Below are positions 51,175-60,000 of a stretch of 64,000 bases of DNA, piece after piece. This DNA is from Salaquimonas sp041736675 (lineage in GTDB: Bacteria > Pseudomonadota > Alphaproteobacteria > Rhizobiales > Rhizobiaceae), in assembly GCA_041736675.1 (NCBI GenBank), contig JBGSTD010000058.1, positions 1 through 64,000 of the forward strand, in the 5' to 3' direction. The stretch's first letter is position 1. Each line of letters starts with the position of its first letter. The position numbers were made by a program, and so were the translations under genes. Below the pieces are notes generated by a model. That model was not told the origin of the DNA, did not search any database, and saw only the letters and a list, made by a program, of their open reading frames with translations.

Positions 51175-52014
51175 ATGAGCCAGAAACCCTGTATAATATG
51201 CGTTGCGATCACAGGCTCTTTGCCAAAAAAGTCCAATAATCCGGCTGTTCCGATAACGATTTCCGAACAGGTTGAATCCACCCATGAAGCCTTTGAGGCA
51301 GGTGCAGCAATTGTCCATGCCCATGTGCGCAATGCCGATGAAACGCCCTCGTCCGATCCGGAGAAATTTGCCCGCCTGAAAGAAGGCCTCGAAAAGCACT
51401 GCAAGGGCATGATCATCCAGTTTTCAACCGGCGGCAGATCGGGTGCGGGCAAGGAGCGTGGTGGCATGCTGACCTTGCAACCAGATATGGCTTCACTGTC
51501 GGTTGGCTCCAACAATTTCCCCACCCGTGTCTATGAAAATCCGCCGGATCTGGTGAACTGGCTTGCATCGGAAATGATCGCCAACAATGTCAAACCGGAA
51601 ATAGAGGCATTTGACCTTTCGCACATCCTTCAGGCGATAGCGATGTGGCAGGACGGACGCATTGTCCGCAAGCCCTATATCCAGTTTGTCATGGGCGTAA
51701 AGAACGCAATGCCAGCAGACAGAAATGTGTTCGACTACTATATCGAGACCGTAAAGCGCCTTTCACCAGACAGCGAATGGTGCGCTGCCGGCATCGGCAC
51801 AAACCAGCTGTTGCTCAATGAGTGGTCAGTTGCGGCAGGGGGCCATGCGCGTACAGGTCTTGAAGACAATGTACGGCTGGCCCGCGATACACTGGCTCCC
51901 TCCAATGCCGCGCTGGTAAAGCGGGTTACCGATATTTGTGAGCGTTTTGAGCGGCCTGTAGCAACCTGGCAGCAGGCTCGAGAAATGCTGGAACTGGGCC
52001 AGCCTGGCGCCTGA
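51175..52014 (+). CDS. BKACE family beta-keto acid cleavage enzyme
   Basis: 279-residue TIM-barrel enzyme of the DUF849/BKACE family, which condenses a beta-keto acid with acetyl-CoA and cleaves it to a CoA ester plus acetoacetate. Zn ligands His48 and His50 appear in IVHAHVRNADETPSSDPEKF; STGGRSGAGKERGGML, SVGSNNFP and AAGIGTNQLLLNEWSVAAGGHARTGLEDN are family motifs. Start at ATG 51175, preceded by gagga; the upstream open frame is not family-like. Substrates range from 3-keto-5-aminohexanoate to dehydrocarnitine; the neighbours do not decide. Confidence 0.88.
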   Translation: MSQKPCIICVAITGSLPKKSNNPAVPITISEQVESTHEAFEAGAAIVHAHVRNADETPSSDPEKFARLKEGLEKHCKGMIIQFSTGGRSGAGKERGGMLTLQPDMASLSVGSNNFPTRVYENPPDLVNWLASEMIANNVKPEIEAFDLSHILQAIAMWQDGRIVRKPYIQFVMGVKNAMPADRNVFDYYIETVKRLSPDSEWCAAGIGTNQLLLNEWSVAAGGHARTGLEDNVRLARDTLAPSNAALVKRVTDICERFERPVATWQQAREMLELGQPGA

Positions 52015-52043
52015 ATTCTGACTGGTGCTTGAGTGTTATGACC

Positions 52044-53222
52044 CTAGTAGGGAAGACCGACATAATTCTCGGCCATGACTTTTTGCGCATTCTCGTTGGT
52101 GCGCAGAAATTCGATTTCCGCCTGTTGCATTTTTTCATCGAACTCGGACTGTTCGGGAAAATTGTGCATCAGTGAAGTGAACCACCAGCTGAACCGTTCT
52201 GCCTTCCATATCCGCTCCAGAGCCTTTTGCGAGTATTCATCGAGGCCTTTTTGGTCCTTTTGCTGATAATGCTGTACCAGTCCCGTATACAGATAATGTA
52301 CGTCAGAAGCTGCGGTGTTAAGTCCCTTGGCACCGGTAGGTGGCACAATATGGGCAGCATCGCCGCAGAGGAAGAGTCTGCCCCAGCGCATGGGTTCAGT
52401 TACAAATGAACGTAGGGGTGCAATTGATTTTTCGATAGAGGCACCGGTGACCAGCTTTTCTGCCGCTTCGGCCGGGATGCGCCGTTTCAGTTCAGCCCAA
52501 AAAGCGTCGTCAGACCAGTCTTCGGGTTTGTCGTGGGCAGAGCACTGGACATAATAGCGCGACAGATTGGCGTTACGCATCGAGCACAGGGCAAAGCCGC
52601 GATCAGAGGCCGCATAAATCAGCTCATGATTGACCGGCGGTGTTTCAGACAGGATTCCCAGCCAGCCGAAAGGGTAGACCTTTTCATATTCGGTGCGAAC
52701 ATTTTCAGGGATTGCCTTGCGCGACACGCCATGAAAGCCGTCACATCCGGCAATGAAATCACAATCAATGCGCTGGCCAAGGCCTTCCGCATCAAAGGTG
52801 ACATATGGAGCATCGCTGTCGGCCCCATGAATTTGTACATTCTCGGCGTTGAAGATCGTCTTGCCGCCGCTTGCTTCGCGAGCATCGTAGAGATCGCGGG
52901 TCACTTCAGTCTGTCCGTAAACCATCACGGTTTCACCGGTCAGCGCCTTGAAGTTCACACCAAATTGGGTGTCACCATAAGAAACAATCGTTCCTTCATG
53001 AACAAATCCCTCGCGGTCCATTCGGGCTCCTGCTCCCGCCTCACGCAGCAGGTTGCACATTCCGGTTTCCAAAATACCGGCGCGGATTCGGCCAAGCACA
53101 TAGTCTCGGGTCTTGCGCTCGATTACAATTGCCTCAACGCCGTGCTTGAACAGCAATTGGCCGAGCAAGAGACCCGACGGTCCGCCGCCGATAATGACAA
53201 CCTGTGTTCTGGCCACTGGCAT
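52044..53222 (-). CDS. pobA: 4-Hydroxybenzoate 3-monooxygenase PobA
   Basis: 392-residue FAD monooxygenase converting 4-hydroxybenzoate to protocatechuate with NADPH and O2. Motifs: VIIGGGPSGLLLGQLL, the DG motif CDFIAGCDGFHGVSR, the substrate-site SMRNANLSRYYVQC, CGDAAHIVPPTGAKGLN, and the terminal ENYVGLPY. These match the active-site Ser/Arg/Tyr pattern of the Pseudomonas enzyme, and length is the usual 390-394. The usual divergent regulator pobR is not adjacent; upstream is a 369-bp gap with a possible promoter, then tRNA-Ala. It converges with the BKACE gene. Confidence 0.95.
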   Translation of the reverse strand: MPVARTQVVIIGGGPSGLLLGQLLFKHGVEAIVIERKTRDYVLGRIRAGILETGMCNLLREAGAGARMDREGFVHEGTIVSYGDTQFGVNFKALTGETVMVYGQTEVTRDLYDAREASGGKTIFNAENVQIHGADSDAPYVTFDAEGLGQRIDCDFIAGCDGFHGVSRKAIPENVRTEYEKVYPFGWLGILSETPPVNHELIYAASDRGFALCSMRNANLSRYYVQCSAHDKPEDWSDDAFWAELKRRIPAEAAEKLVTGASIEKSIAPLRSFVTEPMRWGRLFLCGDAAHIVPPTGAKGLNTAASDVHYLYTGLVQHYQQKDQKGLDEYSQKALERIWKAERFSWWFTSLMHNFPEQSEFDEKMQQAEIEFLRTNENAQKVMAENYVGLPY

Positions 53223-53591
53223 TTCTCCTGAAAAAGAACAGCAAAATCGAACTGGTCGGCATACGCTTCACCAGTTGTTGTTGCATACTTTTTATCCGAA
53301 GTTGCCGTCAATGCCAGACTTTTTATATTGTTCAGCGTCACATGGCACGAAACCGGGCCTTGGTTCCGTGAAGGTTTGGTCAAGACTGATTTGCGCGATC
53401 ACGGCAAGGAATGGCCTTTGGCATAACACAAGTTGATACTCAGGTATTTAACGAAAAGCAGCGCCGCGTTTGACAGGCTGTATGGTACCAGAGAAAGTCA
53501 AAACTGAATGTTCAAAACTGAGCTGTTCCCGGCAGACTGGAATAAACGGGGTGGAATAATCTGAATGGTATCGTGAAAAGGGAGAGGTGTT
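53223..53591. other. Gap between pobA and tRNA-Ala
   Basis: 369 bp without a convincing gene on either strand. It contains only a possible pobA promoter (53282-53311) and two copies of actttttat near 53287 and 53318. No pobR-like regulator gene and no clear terminator are visible. Confidence 0.6.
53282..53311 (-). promoter_or_regulatory. Possible sigma-70 promoter of pobA
   Basis: On the minus strand, ttgacg (53311-53306) and tatgca (53287-53282) are separated by 18 bp, about 60 bp before the pobA start. The -35 is good, the -10 only moderate. Weak call. Confidence 0.3.
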
Positions 53592-53667
<76 letters not shown>

Positions 53668-53857
53668 AAGACAAAGCCGATGGCCTTGAAATCTGGTCAG
53701 AAGAAACCGATCTTCTGCTGGACGCATCCGAATACCGTTCGTTGACAAGAGAATCAAGCACTAAAGCCTGATGAACGGAAATATTTAGTTGCAGGTATTT
53801 GCAGGCGTTCGTGTGGTTCGGGAGCGGCGCATCCGGCAACTCCCGAACCTTGTATGC

Positions 53858-54334
53858 TTAAAGTTCTTCTTCGTCTTTTTTGGGAACCACGCCGGCGATT
53901 GGTGCATCCTCATCGTCATCTTCAAGGAAGATGTCTTCGTCTGCAAGGTCATCGTCGTCATCGTCGTCGAGTTCAACGTCCGGAATTTCCGGTATGTCGT
54001 CGTCTGTCACATCGTCAGATGTCAATATCTCATCGTCATCATCATCGTCGTCATCGGCGTCTTCAAGGCTGACAATTTCCACTGCCGGATCATCTTCCAG
54101 CTCTTCGTCTTCGATATCGACTTCTTCCTCGTCCTCTTCGTCATCATCAACATCAGACGGTTTCGGCTTGGCGCTTTCCTTGCGAACCTTGGTCGAAGCG
54201 GCAATTTCAAGGAAATATGCCGGCGCATACGATTTGCCAGTGTAAGGCGAAACGATGGGGTCCTTGTTCAAATCATAGAATTTGCGACCCGTCTCAGGGC
54301 AAACCCGCTTGGTACCTAGCTTGTCTTTAGACAC
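53858..54334 (-). CDS. TIGR02300 family protein with acidic tail
   Basis: 158 residues. The first 45 (MSKDKLGTKRVCPETGRKF, YDLNKDPIVSPYTGKSYAPAYF) match the conserved N-terminus of the TIGR02300 alphaproteobacterial family, which resembles a short zinc-ribbon-like or CPETG motif but has only one Cys here. From about residue 60 it is extremely rich in Asp and Glu (runs of up to eight Asp) and likely disordered. Function is unknown. It is divergent from aroA and next to tRNA-Ala, a neighbourhood I recall from other rhizobial genomes. Confidence 0.85.
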   Translation of the reverse strand: MSKDKLGTKRVCPETGRKFYDLNKDPIVSPYTGKSYAPAYFLEIAASTKVRKESAKPKPSDVDDDEEDEEEVDIEDEELEDDPAVEIVSLEDADDDDDDDDEILTSDDVTDDDIPEIPDVELDDDDDDDLADEDIFLEDDDEDAPIAGVVPKKDEEEL

Positions 54335-54605
54335 GGTAAACCTCTTTCCGGATAAATGAATAAAATCGGGCTTCCCTTAGCGTTCAAAACCCCGGGTGTC
54401 AAAAGCAAATTTCAACACGGGTTCCGCAGCTGGCCCGGGAGATTGTGCCACCCGCAAATACTTTGCCTGTTTTATGGCGCTTCTGATTCATTTGCAGGCG
54501 TGACGTGGAGCATCGGCTATGATACGAACCGCTCGAAAACCGAACAGGTGCAGGTGAAACACCTGTCCGACCTGAAATTGGCACCAGTTAAGAAATCTAC
54601 CACAA

Positions 54606-55949
54606 ATGTCTGCCCATGGCCTCTCAATCCCGATGCGTTCTTCAAAATGTGATGCCCTATCAGGCATTGCAGCTATTCCCGGAGACAAATCAATCTCACA
54701 TCGTTCCTTGCTGTTTGGAGGGCTTGCCAGCGGCGAAACCCGCATCAAGGGCTTGCTTGAGGGCGAGGATGTCCTGAATTCCGCCAAGGCTGCCCGGGCG
54801 CTGGGCGCGTTTGTTGAAAAGAGCGGGGATGAATGGATCGTCAAGGGAACAGGAAACGGCTTGCTTCTCGAACCCGATGCTGCGATCGACTTTGGCAATT
54901 CAGGAACCGGTTGCCGTCTTTTCATGGGCCTTGTCGGCACTTATGACTTTGCCACAACCTTCATGGGAGATGCCTCCCTGTCCAAACGGCCCATGGGACG
55001 CGTTCTTGATCCCCTGAAACTGTTCGGGACGCAGGTTCTGAACCAGGCGGAAGGCGGCAGACTGCCGATCACCATTCATGGCCCAAGGGTTGCCGCGCCT
55101 GTCAAATATACTGTGCCGATGCCCTCGGCGCAGGTGAAATCGGCAGTCTTGCTGGCTGGCCTCAATGCCCCGGGGATCACAACCGTTATTGAGCCGGTTT
55201 TCACACGCGATCACACGGAAAAAATGCTGGCGGGTTTTGGCGCTGATATCTCGGTTGAAACCGATGCCAGGGGCGTTCGCACCATCAGGCTTGCGGGTCA
55301 GGGCAAGTTGACCGGTTGCAATATCCAGGTTCCCGCCGACCCATCGTCAGCCGCTTTCCCCATTGTTGCCGCGCTGATTGTTAAAGGCTCCGATGTCACG
55401 CTGAAGAATATCCTGATGAACCCGACCCGCATCGGGCTGATCCTAACCCTGCAGGAAATGGGCGGCGATATCGAGGTATCCAATGAACGTGAAAGCGGCG
55501 GCGAAACCATTGCAGATCTGCGCATTCGCTCCAGCGACCTCAAGGGCGTTACCGTTCCCGGTGAGCGCTCCGCTTCGATGATTGATGAATATCCGGTTCT
55601 TTCTGTCGCCGCCTCTTTTGCTGACGGTGATACGTTGATGCAGGATGTCGGCGAATTGCGCGTCAAGGAGTCTGACCGCCTTGACGCGGTTGCCCGCGGA
55701 CTTGAGGTCAACGGCGTCAGCGTTGCTGAAGGCAAGGACTGGATGAAAGTTACAGGCCGGCCGGGCGGCAAGGGTCTTGGCGGCGGCAAACCCGTCGCTA
55801 CCCATCTTGATCACCGCATCGCGATGAGCTTCCTCGTCATGGGCATGGCATCGGAAAAACCGGTCACCGTTGATGACACATCGCCGATTGCCACCAGCTT
55901 TCCTGAATTCATCGGCCTGATGGGCGAGTTGGGGGCGAGGTTTGAATAA
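54606..55949 (+). CDS. aroA: 3-Phosphoshikimate 1-carboxyvinyltransferase AroA (EPSP synthase, class II)
   Basis: 447-residue shikimate-pathway enzyme making EPSP from shikimate 3-phosphate and PEP. It closely follows the class II (CP4-like) pattern: IPGDKSISHRSLLFGGLASGETRIKGLLEGEDVLN, DASLSKRPMGRVLDPL, VPMPSAQVKSAVLLAGLN, PVFTRDHTEKMLAGFG, and LRVKESDRLDAVARGL. At the PEP-site loop it has DFGNSGTGCR, with glycine where glyphosate-tolerant CP4 has alanine. It heads an aroA-cmk-rpsA cluster; the cmk start overlaps its stop. Confidence 0.95.
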   Translation: MSAHGLSIPMRSSKCDALSGIAAIPGDKSISHRSLLFGGLASGETRIKGLLEGEDVLNSAKAARALGAFVEKSGDEWIVKGTGNGLLLEPDAAIDFGNSGTGCRLFMGLVGTYDFATTFMGDASLSKRPMGRVLDPLKLFGTQVLNQAEGGRLPITIHGPRVAAPVKYTVPMPSAQVKSAVLLAGLNAPGITTVIEPVFTRDHTEKMLAGFGADISVETDARGVRTIRLAGQGKLTGCNIQVPADPSSAAFPIVAALIVKGSDVTLKNILMNPTRIGLILTLQEMGGDIEVSNERESGGETIADLRIRSSDLKGVTVPGERSASMIDEYPVLSVAASFADGDTLMQDVGELRVKESDRLDAVARGLEVNGVSVAEGKDWMKVTGRPGGKGLGGGKPVATHLDHRIAMSFLVMGMASEKPVTVDDTSPIATSFPEFIGLMGELGARFE

Positions 55950-56583
55950 GCCCTTCATCATAGCAATTGACGGACCTGCCGCATCCGGCAAGGGTACCCT
56001 TTCGCGCCGTCTTGCCGCCCATTTCAAACTGCCGCATCTTGATACAGGCCTTACCTATCGTGCGGTCGGCCACGCCTTGATGCAGGTGGGTCTGCCCCTT
56101 GATGATGAGGAACTGGCTGTTGAAGTCGCCGCCAATCTTGATCTTGGCACCCTCGACAAGGAAATCCTGTCCGCCCATGACATCGGCGAGGCAGCCTCCA
56201 AGGTGGCGGTGATGAGTGCTGTGCGTGCCGTGTTGGTGGAGGCCCAGAAGAAATTCGCCCACACACCACCAGGCGCCGTGCTTGACGGGCGTGATATCGG
56301 CACGGTCGTCTGTCCCGATGCCGCCATAAAACTCTATGTCACGGCTTCGGCCGATGTGCGTGCCAGGCGACGCTACGAAGAAATCATCATCAAGGGCGGA
56401 TCGGCTGATCTGGAAGAAATTTCCGCCGATATAGTCAAGCGTGATGCCCGCGATATGGGCCGTGCCGACAGCCCGCTTCTCCCTGCCAAAGATGCACACT
56501 TGATTGATACGTCCAAAATGGATATAGAGACCGCATTCCAGACGGCATTGGACTTGGTAGAAAAGGCCAGGCGGTCGGAATAA
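55942..56583 (+). CDS. cmk: Cytidylate kinase Cmk
   Basis: 213-residue kinase phosphorylating CMP/dCMP with ATP. P-loop IDGPAASGKGTLSRRLAAHF (8-27), LDTGLTYRAVGHAL, the lid region DGRDIGTVVCPDAAIKLYVTASADVRARRRYEE, and RDARDMGRADSPLLPAKDAHLIDTS. The start is TTG at 55942, 8 bases inside the end of aroA; no later start keeps the P-loop, so translational coupling to aroA is likely. Confidence 0.93.
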   Translation: MNKPFIIAIDGPAASGKGTLSRRLAAHFKLPHLDTGLTYRAVGHALMQVGLPLDDEELAVEVAANLDLGTLDKEILSAHDIGEAASKVAVMSAVRAVLVEAQKKFAHTPPGAVLDGRDIGTVVCPDAAIKLYVTASADVRARRRYEEIIIKGGSADLEEISADIVKRDARDMGRADSPLLPAKDAHLIDTSKMDIETAFQTALDLVEKARRSE

Positions 56584-56813
56584 GCCGAAAAAGGCTCCAA
56601 ATCTTGCAAAATTGCGGGTGTGGCGAGGTCTGAAAAGACTTTGAGCATCGCATTTGTTTTTGTAGGGACTTTTTCACGAAAACCCCGGCATTTCGGGACC
56701 AGCGCCAGCACTATGCATCGCCTTTTAAAAGGCAGGGTCCCGATAATGCCATTTGAAACACCAACCACGGCGCAACACAGACCGGAAACTTGTCAGGTCT
56801 GTCAGGAGACTCC

Positions 56814-58517
56814 ATGAACAATATGAATCCAACCATGGAAGAGTTTGAAGCTCTTCTGAACGAATCCTTTGAAACACACGATGTCGTTGAAGGCAGTGTT
56901 GTAAAAGGTATCATCACCGCAATTGAAAAAGATCTTGCAGTGATCGACGTAGGCCTCAAAGTTGAAGGCCGTGTTCCCCTGAAAGAATTTGGCGCGATGG
57001 CCAAGGGCGCTGGCCTGAAAGTCGGCGACGAAGTCGAAGTTTATATCGAGCGTGTTGAAAACGCGATGGGCGAAGCAATGCTGTCGCGCGAGAAAGCCCG
57101 CCGCGAGGAAAGCTGGATCCGCCTCGAGAAGAAATTTGAAAACAAGGAAAAAGTTGAAGGCGTTATCTTCAATCAGGTCAAGGGTGGTTTCACTGTTGAT
57201 CTTGATGGTGCCGTTGCCTTCCTTCCGCGTTCGCAGGTTGATATCCGTCCGGTGCGTGACGTGTCTCCGCTGATGAACAATCCGCAGCCGTTTGAAATCC
57301 TGAAAATGGACCGTCGCCGTGGCAACATCGTTGTTTCACGCCGCACCATCCTTGAAGAGAGCCGTGCTGAACAGCGCTCTGAAATCGTCCAGAACCTTGA
57401 AGAAGGCCAGGTCGTTGACGGCGTTGTCAAAAACGTTACCGATTACGGTGCGTTCGTTGATCTTGGTGGCATTGATGGCTTGCTGCATGTCACCGACATG
57501 GCATGGCGCCGCGTCAATCACCCGTCTGAGATTCTTCAGATCGGTCAGACCGTCAAAGTCCAGATCATCCGTGTCAACCAGGATACCCATCGTATCTCCC
57601 TTGGCATGAAACAGCTGGAAAGCGATCCATGGGATTCAATCGACGCGAAATATCCTGTCGATGCGAAAATCACCGGCCGCGTTACCAACATCACCGACTA
57701 CGGTGCATTTGTTGAAATCGAACCAGGCATTGAAGGCCTGATCCACGTTTCAGAAATGTCATGGACCAAGAAAAACGTTCATCCAGGCAAAATCGTTGCG
57801 ACGAGCCAGGAAGTTGAAGTTCAGGTTCTTGAAGTTGATCCGTCCAAACGCCGTATCTCACTTGGACTCAAGCAGACGCTTGAGAATCCGTGGGAAGGCT
57901 TTGCAACACAGTTCCCTGTGGGTGCCAAAGTTTCCGGTGAAGTCAAGAACAAGACTGAATTCGGTCTCTTCATTGGCCTTGACGGCGATGTTGACGGCAT
58001 GGTTCACCTGTCTGATCTCGATTGGAACCGTTCCGGCGAAGAAGCCATCGAAGACTATAACAAGGGCGACACAGTTGAAGCCGTTGTTCTTGATGTCGAC
58101 ATCGAAAAAGAACGTATTTCACTGGGTATCAAACAGCTTTCAGCCAATCCGGGCGGCGATTCTGCCTCTTCCGGCGGCGGCGTAAAGAAAGGCTCTGTAG
58201 TCACTTGTGAAGTGCTTGAAGTCAAAGACAATGGTCTCGAGGTCAAACTCGTGGATACCGGTGCTGCGACCTTCATCAAGCGCGCTGATCTTTCAAGAGA
58301 CCGCGACGAGCAGCGCCCAGAGCGTTTCTCGGTCGGCCAGAAGGTGGATGCACGCGTTACTGTTTTCGACAAGAAAACAGGCAAGGTGTCCGTTTCGATC
58401 AAGGCAATGGAAATTGCTGACGAGAAGGAAGCGGTTGCCCAGTTCGGTTCTTCCGATTCAGGCGCATCGCTCGGCGACATTCTTGGCGCGGCCTTGAAGA
58501 AAAAAGACGAAGAATAA
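56814..58517 (+). CDS. rpsA: 30S ribosomal protein S1
   Basis: 567-residue mRNA-binding ribosomal protein with six S1 (OB-fold) repeats. Repeats are clear from recurring DYGAFVDLGGIDGLLHVTDMAW, DYGAFVEIEPGIEGLIHVSEMSW and EFGLFIGLDGDVDGMVHLSDLDW, and the VDPSKRRISLGLKQ-type linkers. ATG 56814 follows the ribosome-binding site caggag, better than TTG 56790. It has a 230-bp leader after cmk, long enough for its own promoter, and ends at a strong terminator. Confidence 0.96.
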   Translation: MNNMNPTMEEFEALLNESFETHDVVEGSVVKGIITAIEKDLAVIDVGLKVEGRVPLKEFGAMAKGAGLKVGDEVEVYIERVENAMGEAMLSREKARREESWIRLEKKFENKEKVEGVIFNQVKGGFTVDLDGAVAFLPRSQVDIRPVRDVSPLMNNPQPFEILKMDRRRGNIVVSRRTILEESRAEQRSEIVQNLEEGQVVDGVVKNVTDYGAFVDLGGIDGLLHVTDMAWRRVNHPSEILQIGQTVKVQIIRVNQDTHRISLGMKQLESDPWDSIDAKYPVDAKITGRVTNITDYGAFVEIEPGIEGLIHVSEMSWTKKNVHPGKIVATSQEVEVQVLEVDPSKRRISLGLKQTLENPWEGFATQFPVGAKVSGEVKNKTEFGLFIGLDGDVDGMVHLSDLDWNRSGEEAIEDYNKGDTVEAVVLDVDIEKERISLGIKQLSANPGGDSASSGGGVKKGSVVTCEVLEVKDNGLEVKLVDTGAATFIKRADLSRDRDEQRPERFSVGQKVDARVTVFDKKTGKVSVSIKAMEIADEKEAVAQFGSSDSGASLGDILGAALKKKDEE

Positions 58518-58544
58518 GCCTTTCTGTTTATTCTGAAAAATCTG

Positions 58545-58577
58545 AAACCCGCTTCGGCAACGAGGCGGGTTTTTTAT
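58545..58577 (+). terminator. Terminator after rpsA
   Basis: aaacccgc (58545-58552) pairs with gcgggttt (58565-58572) and is followed by tttt. Standard Rho-independent terminator. Confidence 0.9.
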
Positions 58578-58660
58578 TTGGCCGGCCTACCGCCATCTTG
58601 CCGCAAATCGCTGCTACTGATAGGAACGGATAGTGATCCCTCGGTTAGCAGGAATTTGAT

Positions 58661-59659
58661 ATGGTCGACTCTGCACTCTCTGTTGATGCCATCATCGATC
58701 GGCGAAAATTGAAACGGCGTGTCACCTTCTGGCGCATTGCAGCGCTTCTTTTGCTGGTGGCGGCGCTGTTTGGCATTTCAGGTGCCATGGGCGCTTTCAA
58801 GGGTTTTTCCGAAAAAAGCACTGACCATATTGCCCGTGTTTCCATCAGTGGCGTCATCACCAATGACAAGCCGATGCTAGAACTGCTGTCAGACCTCAAA
58901 GATGACAGCCATGTCAAAGGTGTCATTCTCGATATTTCCTCGCCCGGAGGTTCAACCGTTGGCGGTGAGGCTATCTATGAGGCCGTGCTTTCCCTTGGCA
59001 AGGAAAAGCCTGTCGCAACATCGGTCGGAACCCTTGCTGCATCTGCAGGGTACATGATTGCCTCTGCCTCTGATCATATCGTCGCCAGAAGATCCTCTAT
59101 CGTCGGCTCCATCGGCGTGATCTTTCAATATGGCCAGGTCAGTGAATTGCTCAACAAGATCGGTGTTGAAGTCAACGAGATAAAATCGGCGCCATTGAAA
59201 GCCGAGCCTTCACCCTTTCATCCGACTACACCTGAGGCAAAGGCGATGATCGACCGCCTGGTTCAGGACACATACAACTGGTTTGTTTCAATCGTTGCCG
59301 AGCGGCGCAACTTTACCGACTTCAAGGCGAGGCAACTGGCCGACGGGACCATTTTCACTGGGAGCCAGGGGCTGGAAAACGGTCTTGTTGACGCAATTGG
59401 TGATGAAGAGACCGCCAAGGCATGGCTTGTGGAAAAAAAGGGGTTGTCTGATGATATGAAGATCATCAGCTGGAAACCAAAGCGGGACAATGATGGGCTG
59501 TTCACCAATCCTGCGGGCGTTGGAGTTGCAGGTTTGGGCTGGATTGCGGAAAAATTGGGTCTCGATCCCGCCCGCACTTCAATAAAAGCGATAAAGGATG
59601 CCCTGCCGGAGCGACTGTTTCTTGACGGCCTCGTCTCTATGTTGCAAATTAGCAAATAA
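58661..59659 (+). CDS. sppA: Signal peptide peptidase SppA (36K type)
   Basis: 332-residue membrane-anchored serine protease that degrades cleaved signal peptides. One N-terminal membrane helix (about 22-46), then the ClpP-like fold with SPGGS (94-98), nucleophile Ser128 in LAASAGYMIA and general base Lys180 in KSAPLKAEPSPFHP. The length is that of the short, single-domain type. It sits between rpsA and ihfB, a common rhizobial order. Confidence 0.93.
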   Translation: MVDSALSVDAIIDRRKLKRRVTFWRIAALLLLVAALFGISGAMGAFKGFSEKSTDHIARVSISGVITNDKPMLELLSDLKDDSHVKGVILDISSPGGSTVGGEAIYEAVLSLGKEKPVATSVGTLAASAGYMIASASDHIVARRSSIVGSIGVIFQYGQVSELLNKIGVEVNEIKSAPLKAEPSPFHPTTPEAKAMIDRLVQDTYNWFVSIVAERRNFTDFKARQLADGTIFTGSQGLENGLVDAIGDEETAKAWLVEKKGLSDDMKIISWKPKRDNDGLFTNPAGVGVAGLGWIAEKLGLDPARTSIKAIKDALPERLFLDGLVSMLQISK

Positions 59660-59697
59660 GTGGGATTTAAACTGAATTATTCAGGGGGTACCATAGA

Positions 59698-59976
59698 ATG
59701 ATCAAGTCAGAACTCGTCCAGCAGATTGCGGACAAGAATCCGCATCTTTATCAGCGTGATGTCGAAAACATCGTCAACGCGATACTGGATGAAATTACAG
59801 CAGCACTTGCTAATGGCGATCGGGTGGAATTGCGCGGGTTTGGCGCATTTTCAGTAAAAAACCGTCAGCCACGTCAGGGGCGTAATCCGCGTACTGGTGA
59901 ACAGGTTGCCGTAGACGAAAAAAGCGTGCCTTTTTTCAAAACCGGAAAAGAGCTGCGCGAAAGACTGAATAGCTGA
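59698..59976 (+). CDS. ihfB: Integration host factor subunit beta
   Basis: 92-residue DNA-bending protein of the HU/IHF family. It begins MIKSELVQQIADKNPHLYQRDVENIVNAILDEI; the body RVELRGFGAFSVKNRQPRQGRNPRTGEQVAVDEKSVPFFKTGKEL contains the DNA-binding arm with the intercalating proline (RNPRTG). Tyr18 and the longer C-terminal match distinguish IHF-beta from HU. Directly upstream of the LapA-domain gene, 24 bp apart. Confidence 0.93.
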   Translation: MIKSELVQQIADKNPHLYQRDVENIVNAILDEITAALANGDRVELRGFGAFSVKNRQPRQGRNPRTGEQVAVDEKSVPFFKTGKELRERLNS

Positions 59977-60000
59977 TCCGTACATTTAAGGGCCTGCCAA

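Noticed and set aside
48116..52014. Carnitine degradation for the BKACE neighbourhood
   Set aside because: No carnitine dehydrogenase (3-hydroxyacyl-CoA dehydrogenase-like) or thioesterase gene is present nearby, which that pathway usually has.
54000..54130. Trinucleotide (gtc/atc) repeats as a microsatellite or CRISPR-like array
   Set aside because: They are codons of the acidic tail, without spacers or regular period; no CRISPR array is present in the window.
53789..54319. 176-residue plus-strand frame with Val/Ile/Phe-rich runs
   Set aside because: It is the antisense of the Asp/Glu repeat codons in the TIGR02300 gene; hydrophobic runs arise from gtc/atc complements.
54606..55949. Natural glyphosate tolerance from CP4-like AroA
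   Set aside because: The loop residue corresponding to CP4 Ala100 is glycine, so tolerance cannot be claimed from the sequence.
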